Below are positions 8,235-15,864 of a DNA stretch of 64,000 nt, one piece after another (positions within the stretch are counted from its first letter, which is position 1; every line of letters starts with the position of its first letter). Position numbers and translations under genes: made by a program. This stretch comes from Streptomyces sp. JJ38 (GTDB lineage Bacteria > Actinomycetota > Actinomycetes > Streptomycetales > Streptomycetaceae): NCBI RefSeq assembly GCF_019303475.1, contig NZ_JABLSI010000013.1:62001-126000 (forward strand). Direction: 5' to 3'. The notes below the pieces were generated by a model. That model was not told the DNA's origin, ran no database searches, and saw only the letters and a list, made by a program, of their open reading frames with translations.

Positions 8235-9188
8235 ATGACCGCACGTTCCACCCGCCGTCCGTCCGCGCGTCGTCGTCTCGCCGCGGCCGGAGCCGTCGCG
8301 GTCACCGGGGCTCTGCTGCTGACCGGCTGCGGCGACCAGACGGACGACGCCGACGCCGGCTCCGGCGACGGCGGCAAGAAGGGCACCAAGAGCTCCGAGG
8401 CTCCGCTCTTCTCCGAGCTGCCCAAGGAGATCCAGAACGCCGGAGTCATCAAGGTCGGCTCCGACATCGCCTACCCGCCCATCGAGTTCTTCGACGACAA
8501 GGAGCTCAAGGGTGTCGACCCGGGCATCGCGGAGGCCCTGAGCGAGCAGCTGGGCGTCGAGCTGAAGTTCATCGACGCCAACTTCGACCAGCTCGTCATC
8601 GGGCTGAACCAGTCGGACAAGTACGACATCGTCATGTCCGCCATGACGGACACCAAGGAGCGCCAGGAGGGCGCGGCCCAGGACGCTGACGGTGGCGTCG
8701 ACTTCGTCGACTACTTCCAGGCCGGTTCGGCCCTGCTCGTCGAGAAGGGCAACCCGAAGAAGATCGAGAGTCTCGACGACCTGTGTGGCCTCGGCGTCGC
8801 CGCCCAGCGCGGCACCGCCAACGAGACCCTCGTCAACGAGCAGAGCAAGAAGTGCGACGACAAGATCGACTTCTTCATCGCCGACAAGGACACGGACTCG
8901 GTCACCCAGCTCCAGAACGGCCGCGTCCAGGCCGTCGTCACCGACTACCCGGTGGCCATCTACAGCGCGAAGACCGCCGGTGGCGGCGACCGCTTCGAGG
9001 TCGTCGGCGACCAGATCGACGCGGCGCCCTACGGCATCGCCGTCCACAAGGAGAACACCCAGCTCCGCGACGCGATCCAGAAGGCCCTCCAGGCGATCAT
9101 GGACAACGGCGAGTACGCCAAGGTGCTGGAGGAGTGGGGCGCCGAGGCGGGCGCCCTGGAGCAGGCCACCATCAACGCGGGCAAGTGA
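8235..9188 (+). CDS. ABC transporter solute-binding lipoprotein, polar amino acids
   Basis: The 317-aa protein is a secreted family-3 binding protein, probably for glutamine/glutamate or another polar amino acid. A lipoprotein signal ends in LLLTGCGDQ, with lipidated Cys32. The mature domain starts IKVGSDIAYPPIEFFDD and contains GVDPGIAEAL and VTDYPVAIY, all typical of amino-acid binding proteins. The ATG at 8235 is preceded by GGAGGACCTCGTC. It is first in an operon with the permease (44-bp gap) and ATPase. The exact ligand cannot be read from sequence. Confidence 0.93.
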   Translation: MTARSTRRPSARRRLAAAGAVAVTGALLLTGCGDQTDDADAGSGDGGKKGTKSSEAPLFSELPKEIQNAGVIKVGSDIAYPPIEFFDDKELKGVDPGIAEALSEQLGVELKFIDANFDQLVIGLNQSDKYDIVMSAMTDTKERQEGAAQDADGGVDFVDYFQAGSALLVEKGNPKKIESLDDLCGLGVAAQRGTANETLVNEQSKKCDDKIDFFIADKDTDSVTQLQNGRVQAVVTDYPVAIYSAKTAGGGDRFEVVGDQIDAAPYGIAVHKENTQLRDAIQKALQAIMDNGEYAKVLEEWGAEAGALEQATINAGK

Positions 9189-9232
9189 CCCGCCCAGGCC
9201 GCACGACCACTCCCGACTGAAGCGACTCTCCC

Positions 9233-10315
9233 GTGAGCGAACCACACGAGACGCCCGACGGGCTGCGTAAGGCCGACCAGGCCGCGCAGCCCGCCCAGGG
9301 CGAGAAGACGGTCGGCGACACGAAGCCGACCAAGACCGACACCGCCGTGGCGACCACCGAACCGGCGGAACTGAGCAAGACCGAAGGCCCCGGGGACCCG
9401 GAGGACGGTGCGAGCGCCGCGCCGGCCGCCATCAAGGCCATTCCGGTCCGTCACTACGGCCGCTGGATCGGCGCCGCCCTCGTCATCGTCGTCCTCGGTC
9501 TGATCGGCCTCGCCTTCGCCGGCGGCGACATCGCCTGGGCCGTCGTCGGCGAGCGCCTGACGGACGGCACGTTCGTCGGCCCGGCCTGGGAGACGCTGAA
9601 GATCAGCGTCTACTCCATGCTCATCGGCGTGGTCCTGGGCACCCTGCTCGCCGTGATGCGGCTGTCCGCCAACCCGGTGCTGTCGGCGGTGTCCTGGGCC
9701 TACATCTGGTTCTTCCGCGGCACCCCGGTGATCGTCCAGCTCCTGCTCTGGTTCAACCTGTCCGCGGTCTTCGCGACCGTCGACCTGGGGCCGATCTACA
9801 AGAACGAGATGAACGACGTCATGACGCCGTTCGTCGCCGCGCTCCTGGCTCTCGGCCTCAACGAGGCCGCGTACATGGCGGAGATCAGCCGCGCGGGCAT
9901 CCAGTCCGTCGACCACGGTCAGACCGAGGCGGCGCACGCCCTCGGCATGAGCGGCACCAAGACGATGCGCCGCATCGTCCTCCCGCAGGCGATGCGCGTC
10001 ATCATCCCGCCGACGGGCAACGAGTTCATCAACATGCTCAAGACCTCTTCGCTGGCCTTCGCCATCGGCTACGGAGAGCTCTTCTACGTGGCGAAGAACA
10101 TCGGGTCGACCGACTACGCCGTCATGGAGATGTACATCGTCGTCTCGGTCTGGTATCTGCTCCTGACCACGGTCTTCAGCATCGGCCAGTACTACCTGGA
10201 GCGGCACTACTCCAAGGGCGCCAACCGCTCGCTGCCGCCCACTCCGCTGCAGCGGATCCGCGGCCAGCTCTCCTCCTTCCGCACGCCGAGCAAGGTGGGA
10301 GGGACCACCGTATGA
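9233..10315 (+). CDS. Amino-acid ABC transporter permease
   Basis: The 360-aa inner-membrane protein belongs to the HisM/GlnP permease family. The first 75 residues or so form a charged, low-complexity cytoplasmic extension rich in Lys, Thr and Glu. The transmembrane core follows, beginning [18 protein letters not shown]. The EAA loop that docks on the ATPase is visible as [21 protein letters not shown] in its C-terminal half. The GTG start at 9233 is the only plausible one near the binding-protein gene. The last 4 bases overlap the ATPase start (ATGA), indicating coupled translation. A single permease implies a homodimer. Confidence 0.93.
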   Translation: MSEPHETPDGLRKADQAAQPAQGEKTVGDTKPTKTDTAVATTEPAELSKTEGPGDPEDGASAAPAAIKAIPVRHYGRWIGAALVIVVLGLIGLAFAGGDIAWAVVGERLTDGTFVGPAWETLKISVYSMLIGVVLGTLLAVMRLSANPVLSAVSWAYIWFFRGTPVIVQLLLWFNLSAVFATVDLGPIYKNEMNDVMTPFVAALLALGLNEAAYMAEISRAGIQSVDHGQTEAAHALGMSGTKTMRRIVLPQAMRVIIPPTGNEFINMLKTSSLAFAIGYGELFYVAKNIGSTDYAVMEMYIVVSVWYLLLTTVFSIGQYYLERHYSKGANRSLPPTPLQRIRGQLSSFRTPSKVGGTTV

Positions 10316-11100
10316 GCAGCGAGAACACGACGGGCACCGCCCGGCCGATGGTGAAGGCCGAGCAGGTCCACAAGTCCTTCGGACCCGTGGAGGTGCTCAA
10401 GGGCATCGACCTGGAGGTCGCGCCGCAGGAGGTCTTCTGCCTCGTCGGCCCCTCCGGTTCCGGCAAGTCGACCTTCCTGCGGTGCATCAACCACCTGGAG
10501 AAGATCAACGCCGGGCGGCTCTCCGTCGACGGGCAGCTCGTCGGCTACCGGGAGAAGGGCGACAAGCTCTACGAACTGCGTGAGCGTGAGGTCGCCGAGC
10601 AGCGCAAGGACATCGGCATGGTGTTCCAGCGCTTCAACCTCTTCCCGCACATGACGGCGCTGGAGAACGTCATGGAGGCGCCCGTCCAGGTCAAGCGCGA
10701 GTCCAAGGCCGTCGCCCGGGAGCGGGCGGCGCGCCTCCTGGAGCGCGTGGGGCTGGCGGACCGGATGAAGAACTACCCCGCGCAGCTCTCCGGCGGCCAG
10801 CAGCAGCGCGTCGCCATCGCCCGGGCGCTGGCGATGGAGCCCAAGCTGATGCTCTTCGACGAGCCGACCTCCGCGCTCGACCCGGAGCTCGTCGGCGAGG
10901 TGCTGGACGTCATGCGGGGCCTGGCCGAGGACGGCATGACCATGATCGTCGTCACCCATGAGATGGGCTTCGCCCGCGAGGTGGGCGACTCCCTGGTCTT
11001 CATGGACGAGGGCGTGGTCGTCGAGTCCGGACATCCGCGGGACGTGCTCACCAACCCGCAGCACGAGCGCACGCAGGGCTTCCTCTCCAAGGTGCTCTGA
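10312..11100 (+). CDS. Amino-acid ABC transporter ATP-binding protein
   Basis: The 262-aa protein is a GlnQ/HisP-type ATPase. It shows Walker [10 protein letters not shown] (about residues 46-54), the ABC signature [15 protein letters not shown], and Walker [13 protein letters not shown] followed by the switch His in VVTHEMGFA. An insertion [15 protein letters not shown] follows the Walker A region and is common in this actinobacterial subfamily. It powers import together with the two preceding genes. The operon ends in the hairpin at 11125. Confidence 0.95.
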   Translation: MSSENTTGTARPMVKAEQVHKSFGPVEVLKGIDLEVAPQEVFCLVGPSGSGKSTFLRCINHLEKINAGRLSVDGQLVGYREKGDKLYELREREVAEQRKDIGMVFQRFNLFPHMTALENVMEAPVQVKRESKAVARERAARLLERVGLADRMKNYPAQLSGGQQQRVAIARALAMEPKLMLFDEPTSALDPELVGEVLDVMRGLAEDGMTMIVVTHEMGFAREVGDSLVFMDEGVVVESGHPRDVLTNPQHERTQGFLSKVL

Positions 11101-11124
11101 GCGCACAGCTTTGGAACGAGACAC

Positions 11125-11156
11125 CGTGGGGCGGTACCGGCCGGTACCGCCCCACG
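11125..11156 (+). terminator. Palindromic terminator of the ABC operon
   Basis: A 32-bp perfect palindrome (CGTGGGGCGGTACCGG and its complement, no spacer) lies 24 bases after the ATPase stop. In RNA it folds as a long stem with a CCGG loop. Confidence 0.9.
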
Positions 11157-11225
11157 CGCGTGCGCGGCGCGTGTCACAGCGGCAGGCCATTCCGCACGGC
11201 CCTGACGCGGCGTAGCGTGCGGATC

Positions 11226-12200
11226 ATGTTTGCTGCGTATGCCGCCCGGATGGACCGGGAACAGCCGCTCACCGGACTCGAACTGGGAGAGCGTCCGGAG
11301 CCGGACGTGCCGCCGGGCTGGACGACCGTCGACGTCAGGGCGGCCTCTCTCAACCACCACGACCTGTGGACGCTGCGTGGGGTCGGACTCGGTGAGGAGG
11401 CGCTGCCGATGATCCTCGGCTGCGACGCCGCCGGGATCGACGCGGACGGCAACGAGGTCGTCGTCTATCCGGTGATCGGGCTGACCGGCCACGGCGTCGG
11501 CCCGCGCGAGCCGCGCACCATCCTCACCGAGAAGTACCAGGGCACCTTCGCGGAGCGGGTGGCCGTGCCGCAGTGGAACGTGCTGCCCAAGCCCCCGCAG
11601 CTCTCCTTCGAGGAGGCGGCCTGCCTGCCCACCGCGTGGCTGACCGCCTACCGGATGCTCTTCACCAACGCCGGAGTCCGGCCCGGGGACAGCGTGCTGG
11701 TCCAGGGCGCCGGCGGTGGCGTGGCGACGGCGGCCATCGCGCTCGGCGCGGCGGCGGGGCTGCGGGTCTTCGCCACCAGCCGGGACGAGGGCAAGCGGAA
11801 GAAGGCGCTCGAACTCGGCGCCGAGGCCGTGTTCGAGCCGGGAGCTCGGCTGCCGCACCGGGTGGACGCGGTGATGGAGACCGTCGGCGCGGCGACCTGG
11901 TCCCACTCGGTGAAGTCCCTCAAGCCGGGTGGCGCGCTCGTCATCTCCGGTGCCACGAGCGGCTACAACCCTCCCAAGGCGGAGCTGAACCGCATCTTCT
12001 TCCTGGAGCTGAAGGTCATCGGCTCCACGATGGGCACCAAGGAGGAGCTGGCCGGGCTGCTGAACTTCTGCGCGGCCAAGGGACTGCGCCCCGTCATCGA
12101 CTCGACGCTGCCGCTGGAGCGCGCACGCGAGGGCTTCGAGAAGATGGCCTCCGGCGACCTGTTCGGCAAGATCGTGCTCACCGTCGGCGCCGACCGATGA
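11226..12200 (+). CDS. Zinc-type alcohol dehydrogenase-like oxidoreductase (MDR family)
   Basis: The 324-aa protein has a GroES-like N-terminal half with SLNHHDLWTLRG and ILGCDAAGID, and a Rossmann half with VQGAGGGVATAAIALGAA. This makes it an NAD(P)H-dependent medium-chain reductase of the quinone oxidoreductase/enoyl reductase side of the family. The structural-zinc cysteine cluster of true zinc alcohol dehydrogenases is absent. The ATG at 11226 was chosen because the Met-Phe-Ala-Ala-Tyr beginning is family-typical; an in-frame upstream GTG lies in the terminator region. The stop overlaps the next start by 4 bases. Confidence 0.88.
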   Translation: MFAAYAARMDREQPLTGLELGERPEPDVPPGWTTVDVRAASLNHHDLWTLRGVGLGEEALPMILGCDAAGIDADGNEVVVYPVIGLTGHGVGPREPRTILTEKYQGTFAERVAVPQWNVLPKPPQLSFEEAACLPTAWLTAYRMLFTNAGVRPGDSVLVQGAGGGVATAAIALGAAAGLRVFATSRDEGKRKKALELGAEAVFEPGARLPHRVDAVMETVGAATWSHSVKSLKPGGALVISGATSGYNPPKAELNRIFFLELKVIGSTMGTKEELAGLLNFCAAKGLRPVIDSTLPLERAREGFEKMASGDLFGKIVLTVGADR

Positions 12201-12676
12201 CCTGGGCCGTGGCCTCGGCGCCCGTGGACGGCGCCGAGGCCGAAGGCATCCTCCTCGCCTACTACACCGACATCGTCGGCCGCTACCACGGCCGGGCCGC
12301 CACCCGGGACGAGGTGCGGGCCGCGATGTCGGCGGAGCCCAGCGACGGCCTCACCCCGCCCGAGGGCAGGTTCCTCCTGGGTCGCTACGACGGGGACGTC
12401 GCCGGCTGCGCGGGTGTACGCCTGATGGAGCCCGGCGTGGGGGAGCTGGCGCGCGTGTACGTGCGGCCGGAGCTGCGGGGCACCGGCGGCGGAGCCGCGC
12501 TGCTGGGGGCCGCGGAGGCCGCCGCCCGGGACCTGGGCGCCACGGTGCTGCGCCTGGACACGCGGGCGGATCTGGTGGAGGCGCGGGCGCTCTACGCCGC
12601 GCACGGCTACCAGGAGATCCCGGCCTACCACGATGGCCCGTACGCCGACCACTTCTTCGAGAAGGCACTGCGCTGA
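12197..12676 (+). CDS. GNAT family N-acetyltransferase
   Basis: The 159-aa protein has the GNAT acetyl-CoA motif region: beta4 GELARVYVRPELRGTGGGAALL (motif A, R/Q-x-x-G-x-G/A seen as RGTGGG), then ARALYAAHGYQEI (motif B). It probably acetylates an amine on a small molecule or protein. It starts in a 4-nt ATGA overlap with the oxidoreductase and should be co-transcribed with it. The substrate is unknown. Confidence 0.88.
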   Translation: MTWAVASAPVDGAEAEGILLAYYTDIVGRYHGRAATRDEVRAAMSAEPSDGLTPPEGRFLLGRYDGDVAGCAGVRLMEPGVGELARVYVRPELRGTGGGAALLGAAEAAARDLGATVLRLDTRADLVEARALYAAHGYQEIPAYHDGPYADHFFEKALR

Positions 12677-12680
12677 TCCC

Positions 12681-12722
12681 GGGAGCCGGGAGCCGGGAGC
12701 CGGGAGCCGGGAGCCGGGAGCC
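12681..12722. repeat. 7-bp tandem repeat, six copies of GGGAGCC
   Basis: Six perfect head-to-tail copies of GGGAGCC are followed by a degenerate seventh (GGGGACC). They begin 5 bases after the GNAT stop codon, in the gap before the convergent PadR gene. The copy number is probably variable between strains. Confidence 0.95.
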
Positions 12723-12855
12723 GGGGACCGGTTGATCCCCGCCCCGGCCCCCGGCCCCGGTTCCGACGCCCGGCCCCGGCCCTCGGAGCAGCGGCTTCCG
12801 CGCTCCGTTCGGCACCCTCCCACCCCGGTTCAGCCGTGCCGGGACCGTGACCGGT

Positions 12856-13854
12856 TCACTGAGGGGCCCGGAGCACGGCGGCGATCTGCGCTGCCGCGGT
12901 GGACAGATGGCGTCGCACGTCGCGCAACTGCTCGGGCGTGACGCCGTGGTCGCGGGAGGCGTCACGGACCTCGTCCCGGAAGTGGTCCAGTAGCCGTTCC
13001 AGCGTGCGGGCCGGGTCGGCGCCGGGCTCGGCGGCGGCCTCGCCGGGCCACTCGGGCTCGGGGTGTTCTGCCGCGGCGGGGGACTCGCGCGGCTCCGAGG
13101 GCCGGTGCCGCGTGCCGGGCTCGCCCGGCGGTGTGCCGAACGGAGGCGGCCAGGCCGCGCCCTGGTTCGTCGTACGGCCGAGGCCGCCCATCTCCTTGGC
13201 CAGCTGGGCCATGCCCTCGCGGACCGCCCGCTGCCAGTCACCGCTCTGGGCATGCGGGGAGACGCGGTCCTGTACCTGGCGGGCGATCCGCCGCACCTCC
13301 TCCTGCGCGGCCCGCTGTGCCTCCTGCCGGGCTTTCCGGGCGTCCTCCTGAGCGGCCTGGATCTTCTCCTGGCGGATCTGGCGGTGGTCCGCCCTACCGC
13401 GGCGGGCCCCCTCTTTCCCGCCGCGCCCCGGACGCCCAGAGGTCTCCCGCTCGCCGTCGGCCGCGGTGCCGTTGGCCTGGGCAGCCTCGCGCATCTCCCG
13501 GCGCAGGTCGTCCGCGGAGCCGCGCACGTCCTCCCGGATCTCGGCGGCGAGCGCCGTCAGTGAGTCGTGGATCTCCTGCTCCAGCTCCGTCAGTTCGCCC
13601 TGTCTCCCGGCAAGCTCCGCCCGCCCCTGCGGGGTCAGCGAGTAGACCTTGCGGCCCCCTTCGGTGGTGTGGGTGACCAGCCCCTCGGCCTCCAGCTTGG
13701 CGAGCCGGGGGTAGACGGTGCCGGCCGAGGGGGCGTACAGGCCGCGGAAGCGCTCTTCCAGCAGCCGGATCACCTCGTAACCGTGCCGGGGGGCTTCCGC
13801 CAGCAGCTTCAGCAGGTACAGGCGCAGTCGGCCGTGGGCGAAGACGGGGGGCAT
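12856..13854 (-). CDS. PadR family transcriptional regulator with long coiled-coil tail
   Basis: The 332-aa protein has an N-terminal PadR winged helix (LRLYLLKLLAEAPRHGYEVI, then APSAGTVYPRLAKLEAEGLV, about residues 10-75). A long Arg/Glu/Ala-rich segment (about residues 85-210) is predicted to form coiled coil, and the C-terminus is Pro-rich with a final helical part. This is much longer than the usual 110-190 aa PadR. It is second in an operon with DUF4097 (1-nt gap). The two palindromes upstream of that gene are the likely autoregulatory operators. Confidence 0.9.
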   Translation of the reverse strand: MPPVFAHGRLRLYLLKLLAEAPRHGYEVIRLLEERFRGLYAPSAGTVYPRLAKLEAEGLVTHTTEGGRKVYSLTPQGRAELAGRQGELTELEQEIHDSLTALAAEIREDVRGSADDLRREMREAAQANGTAADGERETSGRPGRGGKEGARRGRADHRQIRQEKIQAAQEDARKARQEAQRAAQEEVRRIARQVQDRVSPHAQSGDWQRAVREGMAQLAKEMGGLGRTTNQGAAWPPPFGTPPGEPGTRHRPSEPRESPAAAEHPEPEWPGEAAAEPGADPARTLERLLDHFRDEVRDASRDHGVTPEQLRDVRRHLSTAAAQIAAVLRAPQ

Positions 13855-13855
13855 G

Positions 13856-14842
13856 TCAGGCGTCCTTCACGAACGAGGGGGCGGCGTCGGCGGGGGCGGG
13901 CGCTCTGCGCAGGAGGGCGATGCGGCCGGAGACCGTGGTGGCCCTCAGCTTGCCACGTCCGGAACCGAGCGCTCCGGTGATGCGCTTGGCCCCCCAGTGT
14001 CCGTCCATCCGGAGGTCCTCGAAGCCGCAGGAGAGGGAGCCGCCGGTGGTATGGGCTTCCACGACGGTGTCGGGGTGCGGGGGGAGCCGGACGGCGATGT
14101 CCCCGGAGACGGTCGTCATGGCCAGCTCCGTGGGCGTGGGGTGACCGGGCAGCGGGAGGCCGCCGGGGTCTTCGCTGCCCGGCCTGTCCGTGACGTCGAC
14201 GATGAGGTCTCCCGTGACGGAGTCCGCCTTGACGGCGCCCGCACCGCCGTCGACGACCGTGAGGGTGCCGGAGACCGAGTGGAACGCGAGCTTGCCGCCC
14301 AGGGCCTGGGCCTCCACCGCACCGGAGACGGTGTGCGCGGTGACCGGGCCCCGCAGCCCGACGAGCGTCGTGTCGCCCGTGATGCCGCGCGTCTCGGTGG
14401 GACCGGTGAGACCGGACACGACCGTGGCGGCGCTCACGGCCGCGACCCGGACCTCGGCGTGCGCGGGGACGGCCAGCGTGATGTCGGCACTGCGGCGCCA
14501 GCCCCTGCCGTCCAGCAGCTTCAGAAAGCCCTGCCACGGCACGTCGTCGTAGGCGACGGTGAGCACGCCGCCCTCCAGGACGACGCGCAGCGGGGGCCCG
14601 TCGATCGCGGCCACCTCCAGCCGGGCGCCCGAACCGGCTTCCCCCTCCGCCCCGGCTCCGGCCCCGGTTGCCAGGCCGACGACGTTGACGGCGCCGCCGA
14701 CGACCCGGACCTGCAGGCTCTCCACCGGCTCTTCCAGGGCGAGCCGCCGTGGGGTGTCGATCAGCCACTCAAGACGGCCGGGATGGCCGTCCGGGCCCCG
14801 CTGGCCCCACTGCTCCGACGACTGGTCCGACTCGCTGGCCAC
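13856..14842 (-). CDS. DUF4097-type beta-helix protein
   Basis: The 328-aa protein is made of repeated short strands such as VTAHTVSGAVEAQ, LAFHSVSGTLTVV and VKADSVTGDLIVD. These are the VSG/VTG-marked turns of the DUF4097 (putative adhesin) beta-helix. There is no signal peptide, so it is probably cytoplasmic despite the adhesin label. The GTG start follows GAGGAGG. It is the first gene of a two-gene operon with the PadR regulator, a pairing seen widely in Streptomyces. The molecular role is unknown. A part in an envelope-stress or ligand-responsive switch is conceivable but unproven. Confidence 0.85.
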   Translation of the reverse strand: MASESDQSSEQWGQRGPDGHPGRLEWLIDTPRRLALEEPVESLQVRVVGGAVNVVGLATGAGAGAEGEAGSGARLEVAAIDGPPLRVVLEGGVLTVAYDDVPWQGFLKLLDGRGWRRSADITLAVPAHAEVRVAAVSAATVVSGLTGPTETRGITGDTTLVGLRGPVTAHTVSGAVEAQALGGKLAFHSVSGTLTVVDGGAGAVKADSVTGDLIVDVTDRPGSEDPGGLPLPGHPTPTELAMTTVSGDIAVRLPPHPDTVVEAHTTGGSLSCGFEDLRMDGHWGAKRITGALGSGRGKLRATTVSGRIALLRRAPAPADAAPSFVKDA

Positions 14843-14878
14843 GGCGCCTCCTCGGTCCGGTGGTGGACATCAGACATC

Positions 14879-14918
14879 ACGCAATATATCGCGTCGCGCC
14901 ATTCACGATACATCGCGT
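14879..14918. promoter_or_regulatory. Two near-palindromic operators upstream of the DUF4097-padR operon
   Basis: ACGCAATATATCGCGT (14879-14894) and TCACGATACATCGCGT (14903-14918) are variants of ACGCGATATATCGCGT, with centres 24 bp apart. Both lie directly upstream of the operon. PadR-type repressors commonly bind such AT-centred dyads, so these are likely sites for the operon's own PadR protein. Confidence 0.75.
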
Positions 14919-15094
14919 CCTTGTGGCGTCAAGTTCCCCCGGAACCGGGCATCCGGCAAGAAACGGACATGCCGCGGGCCTCGGAGCAGTGCTCCGAGGC
15001 CCGGATGAGGGGAGCCGCCCGGCGGGCGGTCGCGGGCGCCGGGCGGCCGGGTCCTGTGGCGGCCCGCCCCCGGTGCGTCGTCAGCTCGCGCCCG

Positions 15095-15274
15095 TCACTC
15101 GTCGTCCTCGTCGTCCAGCCGGGCGAGCCAGGTGGCCAGCCGCTCCACGGGGACCTCGAAGTCGGGGTTGAGGTCGACGAACGTGCGCAGCAGCTCGGCC
15201 AGCTCGCCGAGGGTGATCTCCTCCTCGCCGCGCCGGTTCTCCAGCTCCTCGATGCCGCGGTCGGTGAAATACAA
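15095..15274 (-). CDS. Small conserved acidic protein (DUF6104-like), 59 aa
   Basis: The short frame encodes a protein beginning YFTDRGIEELENRRGEEE and ending in an acidic tail ARLDDEDDE. It resembles the small DUF6104 proteins found across Streptomyces. The best start is TTG at 15274, preceded by GGAG about 8 bases away. No ATG or GTG gives a better fit, which may be why it is easily missed. It is divergent from the CU044_2847 gene, separated by 137 bp, so their promoters share this gap. The function is unknown. Confidence 0.72.
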   Translation of the reverse strand: MYFTDRGIEELENRRGEEEITLGELAELLRTFVDLNPDFEVPVERLATWLARLDDEDDE

Positions 15275-15411
15275 CGTGCTCTCCGTCGCCGATGGGATCT
15301 ACCTCCGCAGGATATGCCGGGCCCGGCCGGGCCCCTCGCGCCCGCTGGGTGGCGCCGATAACCTGCGAACCGACCGGGGTCGACGAGTGGGGGAGACGGG
15401 GGTGTCGGGTC

Positions 15412-15864
15412 GTGAGTGACGGCATTACGCAACTGCGCCTGGACGACGGGACGGTGGTGTGGGCGCGCGTCAGCGAGGCACAGGAGCTGCGCCCGGGCGG
15501 CGGATACCAGGACTCGGCCCTGAGCGGCCGGGTCACCGAGCTGGCCTCGGGCCTGGCCGACACCGTGCGGGGTGTCGTCCGCTCCGTGCGCATGGGCATG
15601 GCCGCGGCGGCGCCGGACGAGGTGACCGTCGAGTTCGGGCTGGAACTCGCGGCCCAGGAGGGGAAGCTGGTCAGCCTGCTGGCCAACGCCCAGGGGACGG
15701 CGTCGATCAACGTCACCCTCACCTGGACGGAGCGCGGTGGCGGGCGCGGTCGCGCCCGGGAGGCCGAGGCCGCCCCCGAGGCGGCCGGGGCAGCGGAGGA
15801 GCCGCGGAGCGCGCCCTCCGTGCCTCCCGCGCCCCGATCCGCCGCCACCCCCTCGACCCCGTGA
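15412..15864 (+). CDS. CU044_2847-type small protein, trypsin-VMAP partner
   Basis: The 150-aa protein resembles the CU044_2847 family: a compact domain of about 110 residues, with strands around VTVEFGLELAAQEGKLVSLLA and ASINVTLTWTE, followed by a Pro/Ala-rich disordered tail. Such proteins are usually encoded next to trypsin-like or caspase-like peptidases in bacterial conflict loci, where a regulatory or substrate-delivery role has been suggested. The GTG start at 15412 is the first in frame after the divergent promoter gap. Its stop overlaps the protease start by 4 bases (GTGA), so the two proteins are made together. Confidence 0.8.
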   Translation: MSDGITQLRLDDGTVVWARVSEAQELRPGGGYQDSALSGRVTELASGLADTVRGVVRSVRMGMAAAAPDEVTVEFGLELAAQEGKLVSLLANAQGTASINVTLTWTERGGGRGRAREAEAAPEAAGAAEEPRSAPSVPPAPRSAATPSTP

